This document shows, one piece after another, positions 1-5,178 of a stretch of 5,178 bases of DNA. The translations under genes were made by a program, and so were the position numbers. The stretch's first letter is position 1. Each line of letters begins with the position of its first letter. Origin of the DNA: Sulfurimonas sp. (GTDB lineage Bacteria > Campylobacterota > Campylobacteria > Campylobacterales > Sulfurimonadaceae); assembly GCA_026987995.1 (NCBI GenBank), contig JALSMC010000010.1, forward strand, positions 1-5,178. Direction: 5' to 3'. Below the pieces are notes generated by a model that saw only the letters and a program-made list of their open reading frames with translations, was not told where the DNA came from and ran no database searches.

Positions 1-147
1 GAACTCTTAGAAAAAGCAACAGCATTAGAATACAACGCTAAGATACAATCAGCACATCAAATCGATCAGTTAAGTTACTTTGCATTTGAAGTTTTTGATG
101 AAGATCTACTCATAGCTAAGGGCGAGTTTATTATCGCACTTAGTTAG
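1..147 (+). CDS. C-terminal end of a hotdog-fold protein, possibly ApeP-like dehydratase or thioesterase (5' partial)
   Basis: An open frame enters from the left edge in frame 1 and ends at TAG 145-147, giving the last 48 residues of a protein. The final part, with the pattern YFAFEVFDEDLLIAKGEF, looks like the last two beta strands of a hotdog domain. Such strands commonly read hydrophobic-x-hydrophobic, then an acidic turn, then LLA-x-G before a closing strand. In aryl polyene clusters this shape occurs in ApeP-type 3-hydroxyacyl-ACP dehydratases and in the 4HBT-type thioesterase. The catalytic part lies outside the window, so the two cannot be told apart. The plus-strand dehydratase and glycosyltransferase genes at the right end support a pigment-lipid role, by inference. 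Its stop codon overlaps the stop of the convergent minus-strand gene. That a gene ends here is fairly sure; the family is tentative. Confidence 0.55.
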   Translation, partial: ELLEKATALEYNAKIQSAHQIDQLSYFAFEVFDEDLLIAKGEFIIALS

Positions 148-1103
148 TCTCGTATCTTGATGGTATAGCTTGCAAAATCTTTACCATGAAGTAGGGCGAT
201 AAGTTTATCAAAATTATAATTACTTTCATCAAGGCGATTTGCGCTTACACCTTCAAATTCAGCTAAATTGATTCTATTTTTAGAGTATATTGCAATATAC
301 AACTCTTTTACAGTTTTGTTGTATGGATTACTCATCTTGAGTGCAGACTCTGTTTGTTTATTAGGATAAGTAAAAGATTTAAGAGAATCATAATTTGCTA
401 AAATAACACCAACTTTTCCATTGTGTTCTACATAGAGGAGACTTACATAAGCTGGATGAGACTGCGATATAGTGACAAAAAAATTATCGCCAGTAGAGTA
501 AACTTTTTTATTTGGCATAATCGATATATTTTGAGATGTTTGATTTGAAAAAAGTCTATAGAAGTTTTTTTGGTTGAGAGGGAAGATAATATTTTCATAT
601 TCTATCTGCCAAAGGTTGTCTTTGCGAAGAAGTTCATAATTTAGTCTATATTGAATCTCGTCATTTAAAGAGAGGACGAGTGGAGTGTTTTTGATGTAAT
701 CATTTTGTTGCTCATTACTAGAGATGTCTGATAAACGCTTTTTAAACTTTAGCTCTATGGGTGAGTTGTCATATTTTGCAGCGACATACCACAAATCATC
801 TTCGTGCTGTACTTTTATAAACTCTACGCCACTGAGTTTAGCCTTAGAGGTAGTATGGGAATCTATAAAGGTGTTACTTTCTGCTTTGCCATCATCATCT
901 TGTGTAGATATATCTACGTTTGACTCTATACTTACAGAGATAGAGTGGCTTATGTCCATCATAGCACTTTGTTTCGCTTTGTCTATGGAGTAGTTGACTC
1001 CATAGCCTATTATATCATTATCGCTATGTTTAATGTTAAAAAACCAAGCTGGTGTAGCATACGACAAAACAGGTACCATTAAGAGATAAAACAGTTTACG
1101 CAT
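144..1103 (-). CDS. Exported protein with LPP20-like N-terminal and DUF4384-like C-terminal domains
   Basis: A 319-residue protein that begins with a Sec signal peptide: MRK, a hydrophobic core, and a likely cut after SYA at about residue 16. There is no lipobox cysteine, so it is predicted to be a soluble periplasmic or surface protein. Residues 18-113 resemble the LPP20 family: PAWF at 18-21, IGYG at 32-35, a helix of the AKQSAMMDIS type at 43-52, and a closing DLWYVAAKY strand at 103-111. Residues about 195-275 resemble DUF4384: VYSTGDNFFV, then YVSLLYVEHNGKVGVILAN, in a family whose usual core is a beta sandwich with G-Y-x-L and a PN/AN turn. The stretch 130-190 is unassigned. The ATG overlaps the TAA of the caspase gene by one base (TAATG), so the two are almost certainly co-transcribed and probably translationally coupled. 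DUF4384 is often fused or adjacent to caspase-like peptidases, so this may be a partner, substrate or regulator of the upstream peptidase. The function is unknown. Confidence 0.85.
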   Translation of the reverse strand: MRKLFYLLMVPVLSYATPAWFFNIKHSDNDIIGYGVNYSIDKAKQSAMMDISHSISVSIESNVDISTQDDDGKAESNTFIDSHTTSKAKLSGVEFIKVQHEDDLWYVAAKYDNSPIELKFKKRLSDISSNEQQNDYIKNTPLVLSLNDEIQYRLNYELLRKDNLWQIEYENIIFPLNQKNFYRLFSNQTSQNISIMPNKKVYSTGDNFFVTISQSHPAYVSLLYVEHNGKVGVILANYDSLKSFTYPNKQTESALKMSNPYNKTVKELYIAIYSKNRINLAEFEGVSANRLDESNYNFDKLIALLHGKDFASYTIKIRD

Positions 1104-2332
1104 TAGTAAAGTCTTTGACTTTTATTACCATAAATCTGAGGAACTTGTTTGTATCCAAGACCTTTGATAAGAGATGACCTTTTTACTTTTCTTTTAACAT
1201 CTGGATAGACACTGTTTAGGTTAGTTTCTCCAGTTGATAGCTTATTTATCAAGTAGTATGAGAACATTCTTTGTTGTTTGTCTTCAAAATCATTTGCAAA
1301 ATCTGTAGACTTTCCTGCAGTAAAGAGGGTAAGTTTGCTACTATTTATACGCGCTTTTGTAGTTTTAAGGACAGGTGCTACACCTTTGTATAGGAGTTGA
1401 CCGTTGTCATCCTTTCCACTAAAACAACTGTCCATAAAGATAAAAACTTTTTTGACAGGTAGTTCAGAAAGACTTGCATAGATATTGTCAAGTTTGAGGT
1501 TTGGCTCTAGGTGAATCGTATCAGCACTCATATCGTAAGGAAGTATGTAAGAAGAACCATCTTTACCTGGTACACCATGTCCTGCATAGTAGATATATAA
1601 GTTTCCGTTACCATCTGCTAACTCTTTGATAAGTTCTATCTTTGCTTTAAGTTGTCCAGATGAAGCTTGTTCATTTAAAACAGTGATGATGTTTTCTTTT
1701 GGAATTCCAAAAGTGACATTAGCAAGTTTGGCAAAAGAGAGTGCAGAGGTATCTGCAAATTCAACATCAGTATTTTGTTTATATTTACTGATACCGATTA
1801 CTAAAGCGAAAGAATCTGGTTGTTCTTGTTTTGCTTTTGCAAATGTAAATGGAGAAGCTATAGGTGCAACCACTACCGGAGTTGTTACCGCTATCGCTGG
1901 TGCTATAGCCGGACTTGCATTTTCATAAACAATAGTTTCATTAGGGTACCATTTGTAGGCTATTTTAATCTCATTATCTATACTCTTTTTAAATCTTGCA
2001 ACGAGTTTGTTGTAGTTACCATGGATTTTACTGCCATTGTATTTATAGTGGCTACTTGTAGCAAGGTAATTGATACTATATGTATCTTCAGAGTATCTTA
2101 TGTCTACCTTTATAAACTTTTTGCTGTTACCCTTTAAAGCAGTTGCATGACCGGGAGATATATATTTTAATCTCCAACGGGTTTTATTTGCTGCTTGTTT
2201 AATCGCGTAAGCAACACCATTGCTTTCTATTTTATATCTTACAGGCTGGTCGTTGTAGGCCTTAACAGATTTGAGACATCCTGTAAGCATGAGTCCAGTA
2301 AAGAGAAGGGCGATGAGTATTTTGCTTGTCAT
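1103..2332 (-). CDS. Caspase-like (peptidase C14) lipoprotein with an additional N-terminal domain
   Basis: A 409-residue protein. The N-terminus has a lipoprotein signal with lipobox LTGC, giving a lipidated Cys19, so the protein should be anchored in an envelope membrane. Residues about 30-130 form a separate domain with RWRLKYISPGHATA at 52-65, a VDIRYSEDTYSINY strand pair at 76-89 and an IHGNYNKLV segment at 103-111. This matches a small lipoprotein family I recognise by pattern but cannot name. An Ala/Pro/Val-rich linker at 137-161 follows. The caspase p20-like domain starts at about 174 with FALVIGISKY. The catalytic dyad is His252 in YYAGHGVPG and Cys303 in FMDSCFSG. Asp301 next to the nucleophile is the S1-type acid of metacaspases and points to a basic P1 residue; this is inference. 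The start ATG has AAGGA six bases upstream. It is first in an operon with the LPP20/DUF4384 gene. Substrates are unknown. The family call is firm. Confidence 0.92.
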   Translation of the reverse strand: MTSKILIALLFTGLMLTGCLKSVKAYNDQPVRYKIESNGVAYAIKQAANKTRWRLKYISPGHATALKGNSKKFIKVDIRYSEDTYSINYLATSSHYKYNGSKIHGNYNKLVARFKKSIDNEIKIAYKWYPNETIVYENASPAIAPAIAVTTPVVVAPIASPFTFAKAKQEQPDSFALVIGISKYKQNTDVEFADTSALSFAKLANVTFGIPKENIITVLNEQASSGQLKAKIELIKELADGNGNLYIYYAGHGVPGKDGSSYILPYDMSADTIHLEPNLKLDNIYASLSELPVKKVFIFMDSCFSGKDDNGQLLYKGVAPVLKTTKARINSSKLTLFTAGKSTDFANDFEDKQQRMFSYYLINKLSTGETNLNSVYPDVKRKVKRSSLIKGLGYKQVPQIYGNKSQRLY

Positions 2333-2338
2333 GATATA

Positions 2339-2364
2339 TCCTTATACATTCTACTTATATTATA
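2339..2364 (-). promoter_or_regulatory. Promoter and ribosome binding site of the caspase lipoprotein operon
   Basis: Read on the minus strand, a perfect TATAAT lies at 2364-2359. It would place the transcript start near 2352, giving a leader of about 20 bases. AAGGA at 2343-2339 is six bases from the ATG and fixes that start. No convincing -35 box is visible, as is usual for Campylobacterota sigma-70 promoters. A TATAAC/GTTATA inverted repeat (2361-2376, loop TTTT) overlaps and lies just upstream of the -10 box. Confidence 0.55.
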
Positions 2365-2437
2365 ACTTTTGTTATATAAAAACTAGGTTATTGTCTTAAA
2401 TTAATTCTCATTAAGTAGTAAGAAAGTTTTTAATACA

Positions 2438-2471
2438 TATAATTAGATTGTAACAAAAAAACTAAAAGGAA
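2438..2471 (+). promoter_or_regulatory. Promoter and ribosome binding site of the BamE-like lipoprotein gene
   Basis: A perfect TATAAT lies at 2438-2443, giving an expected start of transcription near 2450 and a leader of about 26 bases. The ribosome binding site AAAAGGAA at 2464-2471 lies four bases before the ATG at 2476 and supports that start. No clear -35 box is seen. The promoter shares a 143-bp divergent region with the caspase operon promoter on the other strand; the two -10 boxes are about 75 bases apart. Confidence 0.55.
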
Positions 2472-2475
2472 CTAT

Positions 2476-3057
2476 ATGAAAAGAGTCATATTAATAGCAA
2501 GTGCATTTTTAATTACATTATTAATTACTGCCTGTGGAAGCTCTATAGCAGTGCCACCAGAGCAACAGGCAATTATAGATAAGCAAGAAGTTGTTTATAC
2601 TCAAGTAAACATGTGGGAGGGTAAAAATAAAGTTTATGGTATCAACTATAATAAAGGTTTGATGATACCTGTTAATTCTAAAGTGAAGATACTTGCAGTT
2701 AACGCTAAAGTGATTACTTTTGAATTTATGGATCAAAAAATAAACTACTATACTCATAAAAAGTATACTAAAGTTGATTCTATAGCAATGATGAAAAGAA
2801 TTTTTGGCACAAAACCAGTTGACCTTACAAAGTTCTCTAAATTAGCACAAGAAAATATTAAAGCAGGGACACTTGCTGTTGGTATGACTAAGGAAGAAAC
2901 TATTGTATCTCGTGGTTATCCACCATTATATACAACATTGTCTTTGAAGGCTGATTATTGGAAGTTTCACCACTTTAAAGTATTTGGTATTGGTAAAACT
3001 ACTAGTGTAAGTTTTAAAGATGGAAAAATTTCAAAAATAGAAGGTGGAGCTCATTAA
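2476..3057 (+). CDS. Lipoprotein with BamE/SmpA-like C-terminal domain
   Basis: A 193-residue protein with a clear lipoprotein signal: MKR, a hydrophobic core, and lipobox LITAC giving a lipidated Cys20. Gly21-Ser22-Ser23 follow, with no Asp at +2, so sorting to the outer membrane is likely by the E. coli rule; this is an inference for this group. Residues about 127-190 resemble the SmpA/OmlA (BamE) domain: IKAGTLAVGMTKEETIVSRGYPP at 128-150, then a tryptophan strand YWKF and a last strand SVSFKDGKISKI at 177-188. The motif G-x-L-x-x-GMTKEE followed by GYPP is typical of BamE-like folds. Residues 35-110, with WEGKNKVYG and YYTHKKYTKV, are unassigned and make this protein longer than the roughly 110-residue BamE of the BAM complex. 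It is therefore more likely a BamE-fold accessory lipoprotein than BamE itself. It is a single-gene unit with its own promoter and a hairpin at its 3' end. Confidence 0.85.
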   Translation: MKRVILIASAFLITLLITACGSSIAVPPEQQAIIDKQEVVYTQVNMWEGKNKVYGINYNKGLMIPVNSKVKILAVNAKVITFEFMDQKINYYTHKKYTKVDSIAMMKRIFGTKPVDLTKFSKLAQENIKAGTLAVGMTKEETIVSRGYPPLYTTLSLKADYWKFHHFKVFGIGKTTSVSFKDGKISKIEGGAH

Positions 3058-3068
3058 GCTCCCCTTTT
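3046..3068. terminator. Bidirectional hairpin between convergent genes
   Basis: A perfect six-base stem GGAGCT/AGCTCC (3046-3051 and 3057-3062) with a five-base loop CATTA spans the stop codon of the BamE-like lipoprotein gene. On the plus strand it is followed by CCTTTT; on the minus strand, after the methyltransferase stop, it is followed by ACCTTCTATTTTTG. Both T-runs are short or interrupted, so termination may be partial. It lies exactly where two convergent genes, 16 bases apart, need a shared terminator. Confidence 0.5.
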
Positions 3069-3073
3069 AGACT

Positions 3074-4138
3074 TTATTGCTTAGCTTTGCATATCATAAG
3101 AGTGTGACCAAAACCTAAGCCATTTATCTCTTCTTCGACCTCTAATCCAGCCTGATTTACAAATGATTCAAACTCAATAGCTCTGTACATTTTACTGGTA
3201 CCATTTGCGAGTGCTGTAAAATATGGTGATGTATTTATAAGTGTGTATGAACCTATCTCATGCGTCTGTCTATCCCAAAAAGGTTCAACTATATAAACGC
3301 GACCATCTTCTGTTAAAGCATCTTTGGAGCGTTTGAGTATGTTGATGATGTCGCTCGGTGGGAAACAGTCAAGAAATTGACTCATCCATACAGCATCATA
3401 GCCAGTTGGAAAATCTATAGAGTGGTCAAGTAAGTTGATTGCTACACCGTCAACTCTTTCACCTACGCCTTTTTCTTGTGCATTTTTCATCGCTACATCT
3501 ATCTGACCTTGATGATCGAGTATAGTCACCGAGGTGTTTTTTGAAGCGGCTGTAAGTGCTGTCGCCCATTTACCCGTGTTTCCACCCGGTTCTAGTAGTT
3601 TTTTGATACCTTTTTTACTCATAATTTCTACAAGTTTTACAAAAGCGGCATCAGAGTAAAAGTGGTCAAATCCAAACCAGCTATCCTTTGCTTTTTGTGG
3701 AAGTTGTGAAAGGATAGGATAGATGGTTTCCTCTTTTGAAAATGTTTCATGAAGTCCAGCAGCAGTTCCAGTTTTAAGTGCTTCATCAAGATAAAAAAGA
3801 CCTATGTAGTTGACATCGTGATTGAAGTCCATGTTGACTTTTGTCATCTCATCTGTCAGTAAAAAGTAGCCTATCTTTGTGATGGTGTATTTTTCATTCT
3901 CAAGTTTAAGTGCGCCCATGCTGTAGCCTGATTCGCAGAGTACTTCGACAGCATATATTGGCAATGAGAGTTTCTCAGATATCTCTTGAGTGCTTAGCCC
4001 CCTTTTGTTTGCTTTTACAAGCTCGAAAATTCCCCAGTCTCTGAGTAATCTTGCGCATTGAAAGATTACTGGTCCAAAAGCAATCTTTTGAGCTTCAAGA
4101 AGTGCATCTGCACCACTTAGTTTATCTGTATCAAACAT
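3074..4138 (-). CDS. SAM-dependent O-methyltransferase of the aryl polyene/flexirubin cluster type
   Basis: A 354-residue protein, close to the usual length of the Methyltransf_2 (acetylserotonin/caffeate O-methyltransferase-like) superfamily. Residues about 15-95 are the helical dimerisation and winged-helix part (LLRDWGIFELV at 31-41, LSTQEISEKLSLP at 48-60). Residues about 160-350 are the Rossmann SAM-binding domain. The glycine motif LLEPGGNTGKW (181-191), acidic LDHQGQI (207-213), MSQFLDCFP (252-260) and VYIVEPFWDRQ (281-291) are in order. The MSQFLDCF, FWDRQ, YFTALANGTSKMY and GFGHTL segments are the pattern I associate with methyltransferases in Bacteroidetes flexirubin and other aryl polyene clusters, where the enzyme would methylate the aryl head group. 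That assignment is by pattern and context. The His-Asp of the usual LHDW motif is Leu-Asp here. The start is set by AGGGA five bases upstream. It is divergent from the ApeI-like/glycosyltransferase operon. Confidence 0.85.
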   Translation of the reverse strand: MFDTDKLSGADALLEAQKIAFGPVIFQCARLLRDWGIFELVKANKRGLSTQEISEKLSLPIYAVEVLCESGYSMGALKLENEKYTITKIGYFLLTDEMTKVNMDFNHDVNYIGLFYLDEALKTGTAAGLHETFSKEETIYPILSQLPQKAKDSWFGFDHFYSDAAFVKLVEIMSKKGIKKLLEPGGNTGKWATALTAASKNTSVTILDHQGQIDVAMKNAQEKGVGERVDGVAINLLDHSIDFPTGYDAVWMSQFLDCFPPSDIINILKRSKDALTEDGRVYIVEPFWDRQTHEIGSYTLINTSPYFTALANGTSKMYRAIEFESFVNQAGLEVEEEINGLGFGHTLMICKAKQ

Positions 4139-4143
4139 TGATG

Positions 4144-4171
4144 TCCCTAATATTATATTTTTACAATTATA
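4144..4171 (-). promoter_or_regulatory. Promoter and ribosome binding site of the methyltransferase gene
   Basis: On the minus strand, TATAAT at 4171-4166, preceded by AG and followed by TG, is the better placed of two perfect -10 boxes. It predicts a start near 4159 and a 20-base leader carrying AGGGA at 4148-4144, five bases from the ATG. The second TATAAT at 4157-4152 would start transcription inside or after that ribosome binding site and is less likely to be the one used. Confidence 0.5.
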
Positions 4172-4192
4172 CTTAATGTTTAATTATTTTAG

Positions 4193-4209
4193 TATAAATA
4201 TGTTAAAAT
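4193..4209 (+). promoter_or_regulatory. Candidate -10 boxes of the dehydratase/glycosyltransferase operon
   Basis: TATAAA at 4193-4198 and TAAAAT at 4204-4209 lie just before the ATG at 4215. The first gives a leader of roughly 10 bases; the second puts the transcript start at the ATG itself. No Shine-Dalgarno sequence is present in the short leader. Which box is used cannot be told from the sequence. Confidence 0.4.
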
Positions 4210-4214
4210 AACAC

Positions 4215-4508
4215 ATGATTTATAATAGTTTATATGAAGTAAAAGAAAAAAGTGAAAATAGTGCTACAGTAGTTCTGACAAATAAGAACCATCCCGTTTT
4301 TAAAGCGCATTTCCCTGTGAAACCTGTCTTACCGGGTTTTATACATTTTGAAATCATTGCAGATGTTTTTGGTGTAGAGATAACTAAGATAAAAAAAGCA
4401 AAGTTTACAAAAGTTGTCTTGCCAAAAGAGACTCTCGTTTATGAAAAAAACAATAACAAATATAAGATTTTTTCTCAAGGTGAACAAGTAGCGAGTTTTG
4501 TTCTATGA
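4215..4508 (+). CDS. Short ApeI/FabZ-like 3-hydroxyacyl-ACP dehydratase (hotdog fold)
   Basis: A 97-residue single hotdog domain. The active-site region HPVFKAHFPVKPVLPGFIHFE (26-46) lines up with the FabZ-type pattern fF-x-GHFP-x-xPv-xPG-x-x-x-x-E. By that match His32 and Glu46 are the catalytic pair, and both are present. The usual Gly before His is Ala31. AKFTKVVLPKETLVYE (62-77) is the second conserved strand pair. The enzyme would remove water from 3-hydroxyacyl-ACP to build the conjugated double bonds of a polyene chain in the cytoplasm. The protein is shorter than FabZ (about 140-150 residues) and close to the compact ApeI-like dehydratases of aryl polyene clusters. The upstream in-frame codon TAA at 4209-4211 rules out a longer start. 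There is no Shine-Dalgarno sequence. The stop overlaps the glycosyltransferase start (ATGA), so the two form an operon. FabZ-like is firm; ApeI-like rests on length and neighbours. Confidence 0.85.
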   Translation: MIYNSLYEVKEKSENSATVVLTNKNHPVFKAHFPVKPVLPGFIHFEIIADVFGVEITKIKKAKFTKVVLPKETLVYEKNNNKYKIFSQGEQVASFVL

Positions 4509-5178
4509 AGGCTTGCGTTGTAGTACCTGTTTACAACTCCCCTTACATAAATGAGGTTATACAAGAGCTTATCCCATATGGTTACCCAATCATCGTAGTG
4601 GATGATGGAAGTGATGCTAAGGTTATTATAGATGATGCTAAGATAACCTTGCTAAGACACGATGTTAATATGGGAAAGGGCGAAGCGATACTTACTGGGG
4701 CGAAAAAAGCAAAAGAGTTAGGTTATGAGTGTTTTGTAACCATGGATGCTGACAAGCAACACATCGCGTCTCAAATTCAAAAACTTCTTGATGTTTATGA
4801 AGAGGATAGTATCGTTGTAGGTAACCGAGATTTTAGTGCTAGCGATGTACCAGATAGCTCAAAGTTTGGAAGAAAGTTTTCTAATTTTTGGGTAGCCTTA
4901 GAGTCTTGGCGAAAACTAGGTGATACGCAAAGTGGCTTTAGAATGTACCCAGTTGATATCTTGGAATTGCCACTTAAAAACAAAAGGTTTGATTTTGAGA
5001 TAGAGATTTTAGTATTTCATACATATCGTGGCGGTAATATAATAGATGTGGAAGTTGAGTGCTATTATCCTCCACATGAGGAGCGTATCTCACACTTTGA
5101 TAAACTTCATGACAATATAAGACTTACAAAGGTACATACAAAGTTGATGATTCAAAGATATTTACTCCTAAGAGGATG
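4505..5178 (+). CDS. Family 2 glycosyltransferase, dolichol-phosphate-sugar synthase-like (3' partial)
   Basis: A frame opening at ATG 4505, inside the ATGA overlap with the dehydratase stop, stays open to the window edge and gives 224 residues. All GT-A family 2 landmarks are present: VVPVYN at 6-11, IVVDDGS at 30-36 (nucleotide-binding Asp33, Asp34), N-x-GKG at 55-59, the metal-binding MDADKQH at 80-86 (DxD Asp81 and Asp83), DTQSGFRMYP at 140-149 and FDFEIEIL at 162-169. The SGFR and FEIE segments are typical of dolichyl/polyprenyl-phosphate mannosyl- and glucosyltransferase-like enzymes. In aryl polyene clusters a GT2 enzyme of this kind, in E. coli ApeJ fused to an acyltransferase, follows the small dehydratase, which matches the order here. 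No membrane segment is seen so far. There is no ribosome binding site of its own, so translation is probably coupled. Whether an acyltransferase domain follows lies beyond the window. Confidence 0.9.
   Translation, partial: MKACVVVPVYNSPYINEVIQELIPYGYPIIVVDDGSDAKVIIDDAKITLLRHDVNMGKGEAILTGAKKAKELGYECFVTMDADKQHIASQIQKLLDVYEEDSIVVGNRDFSASDVPDSSKFGRKFSNFWVALESWRKLGDTQSGFRMYPVDILELPLKNKRFDFEIEILVFHTYRGGNIIDVEVECYYPPHEERISHFDKLHDNIRLTKVHTKLMIQRYLLLRG

Noticed and set aside
724..993. Plus-strand open frame of 89 codons
   Set aside because: It lies wholly opposite the LPP20/DUF4384 gene, has no ribosome binding site and its product looks like no protein family; a shadow frame.
1860..1922. Possible short tandem repeat (GCTATCGCTGGTGCTATAGC type)
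   Set aside because: It is the Ala/Pro/Val linker of the caspase lipoprotein; the repetition is explained by the amino acid composition and is imperfect.
1626..2137. Two plus-strand open frames opposite the caspase lipoprotein gene (1626-1928 and 1820-2137)
   Set aside because: Both lie antisense to a gene with clear signal peptide and catalytic motifs; the Ala/Gly-rich or Cys/Tyr-rich products reflect the complement of the linker and have no start signals.
2361..2376. TATAAC-TTTT-GTTATA inverted repeat as an operator
   Set aside because: A six-base AT-rich palindrome is expected by chance in such an AT-rich spacer; it is mentioned with the promoter but not called as a binding site.
2521..2757. 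Minus-strand open frame of 78 codons
   Set aside because: Antisense to the BamE-like lipoprotein gene, without a ribosome binding site or recognisable protein pattern.
4795..4983. Minus-strand open frame of 62 codons
   Set aside because: Antisense to the glycosyltransferase gene, whose conserved motifs span this stretch.
1..5178. Mobile element, CRISPR array or phage defence island
   Set aside because: No transposase, integrase, terminal inverted repeats, regularly spaced repeats or tRNA were found; the caspase here is a lipoprotein and lacks the nucleotide-sensing or gasdermin neighbours of defence systems.

Overview
The window is AT-rich and densely coding, with short intergenic gaps, TATAAT-type -10 boxes without clear -35 boxes, and AAGGA-type ribosome binding sites. 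Gene content (an LPP20-like exported protein, small lipoproteins, pigment-type fatty-acid enzymes) and codon use suggest a Campylobacterota bacterium, perhaps Sulfurimonas-like. The lineage is inferred from style and content, not from a marker gene.

Layout. Bases 1-147 hold the 3' end of a plus-strand hotdog-fold gene. It collides tail to tail, with overlapping stop codons, with a two-gene minus-strand operon at 144-2332. The promoter-proximal gene of that operon encodes a caspase-like (peptidase C14) lipoprotein. The second gene encodes an exported protein with an LPP20-like N-terminal part and a DUF4384-like C-terminal part. A 143-bp divergent promoter region (2333-2475) separates this operon from a plus-strand lipoprotein with a BamE/SmpA-like C-terminus (2476-3057). 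That gene converges on a minus-strand SAM-dependent O-methyltransferase (3074-4138), with a hairpin at the junction. A 76-bp divergent promoter region (4139-4214) follows. Then comes a plus-strand operon of a very short ApeI/FabZ-like dehydratase (4215-4508) and a family 2 glycosyltransferase that starts inside the dehydratase stop codon and runs off the window (4505-5178).

How the genes fit together. The hotdog fragment, methyltransferase, ApeI-like dehydratase and GT2 enzyme together resemble part of an aryl polyene/flexirubin-type pigment lipid cluster. Such clusters make a polyene chain with FabZ-like dehydratases, methylate the aryl head group, attach the product to a lipid or sugar and export it to the outer membrane. 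Inside this stretch lies an envelope module of three exported proteins: the caspase lipoprotein, its DUF4384 partner and the BamE-like lipoprotein. The caspase lipoprotein with its separate LPP20/DUF4384 partner is the least described part of the window and its best candidate for a new system. Whether it works with the pigment pathway or only sits next to it cannot be told from the sequence.

No tRNA, rRNA, CRISPR array, insertion sequence or attachment site was seen, and no stretch over 300 bases lacks a gene.
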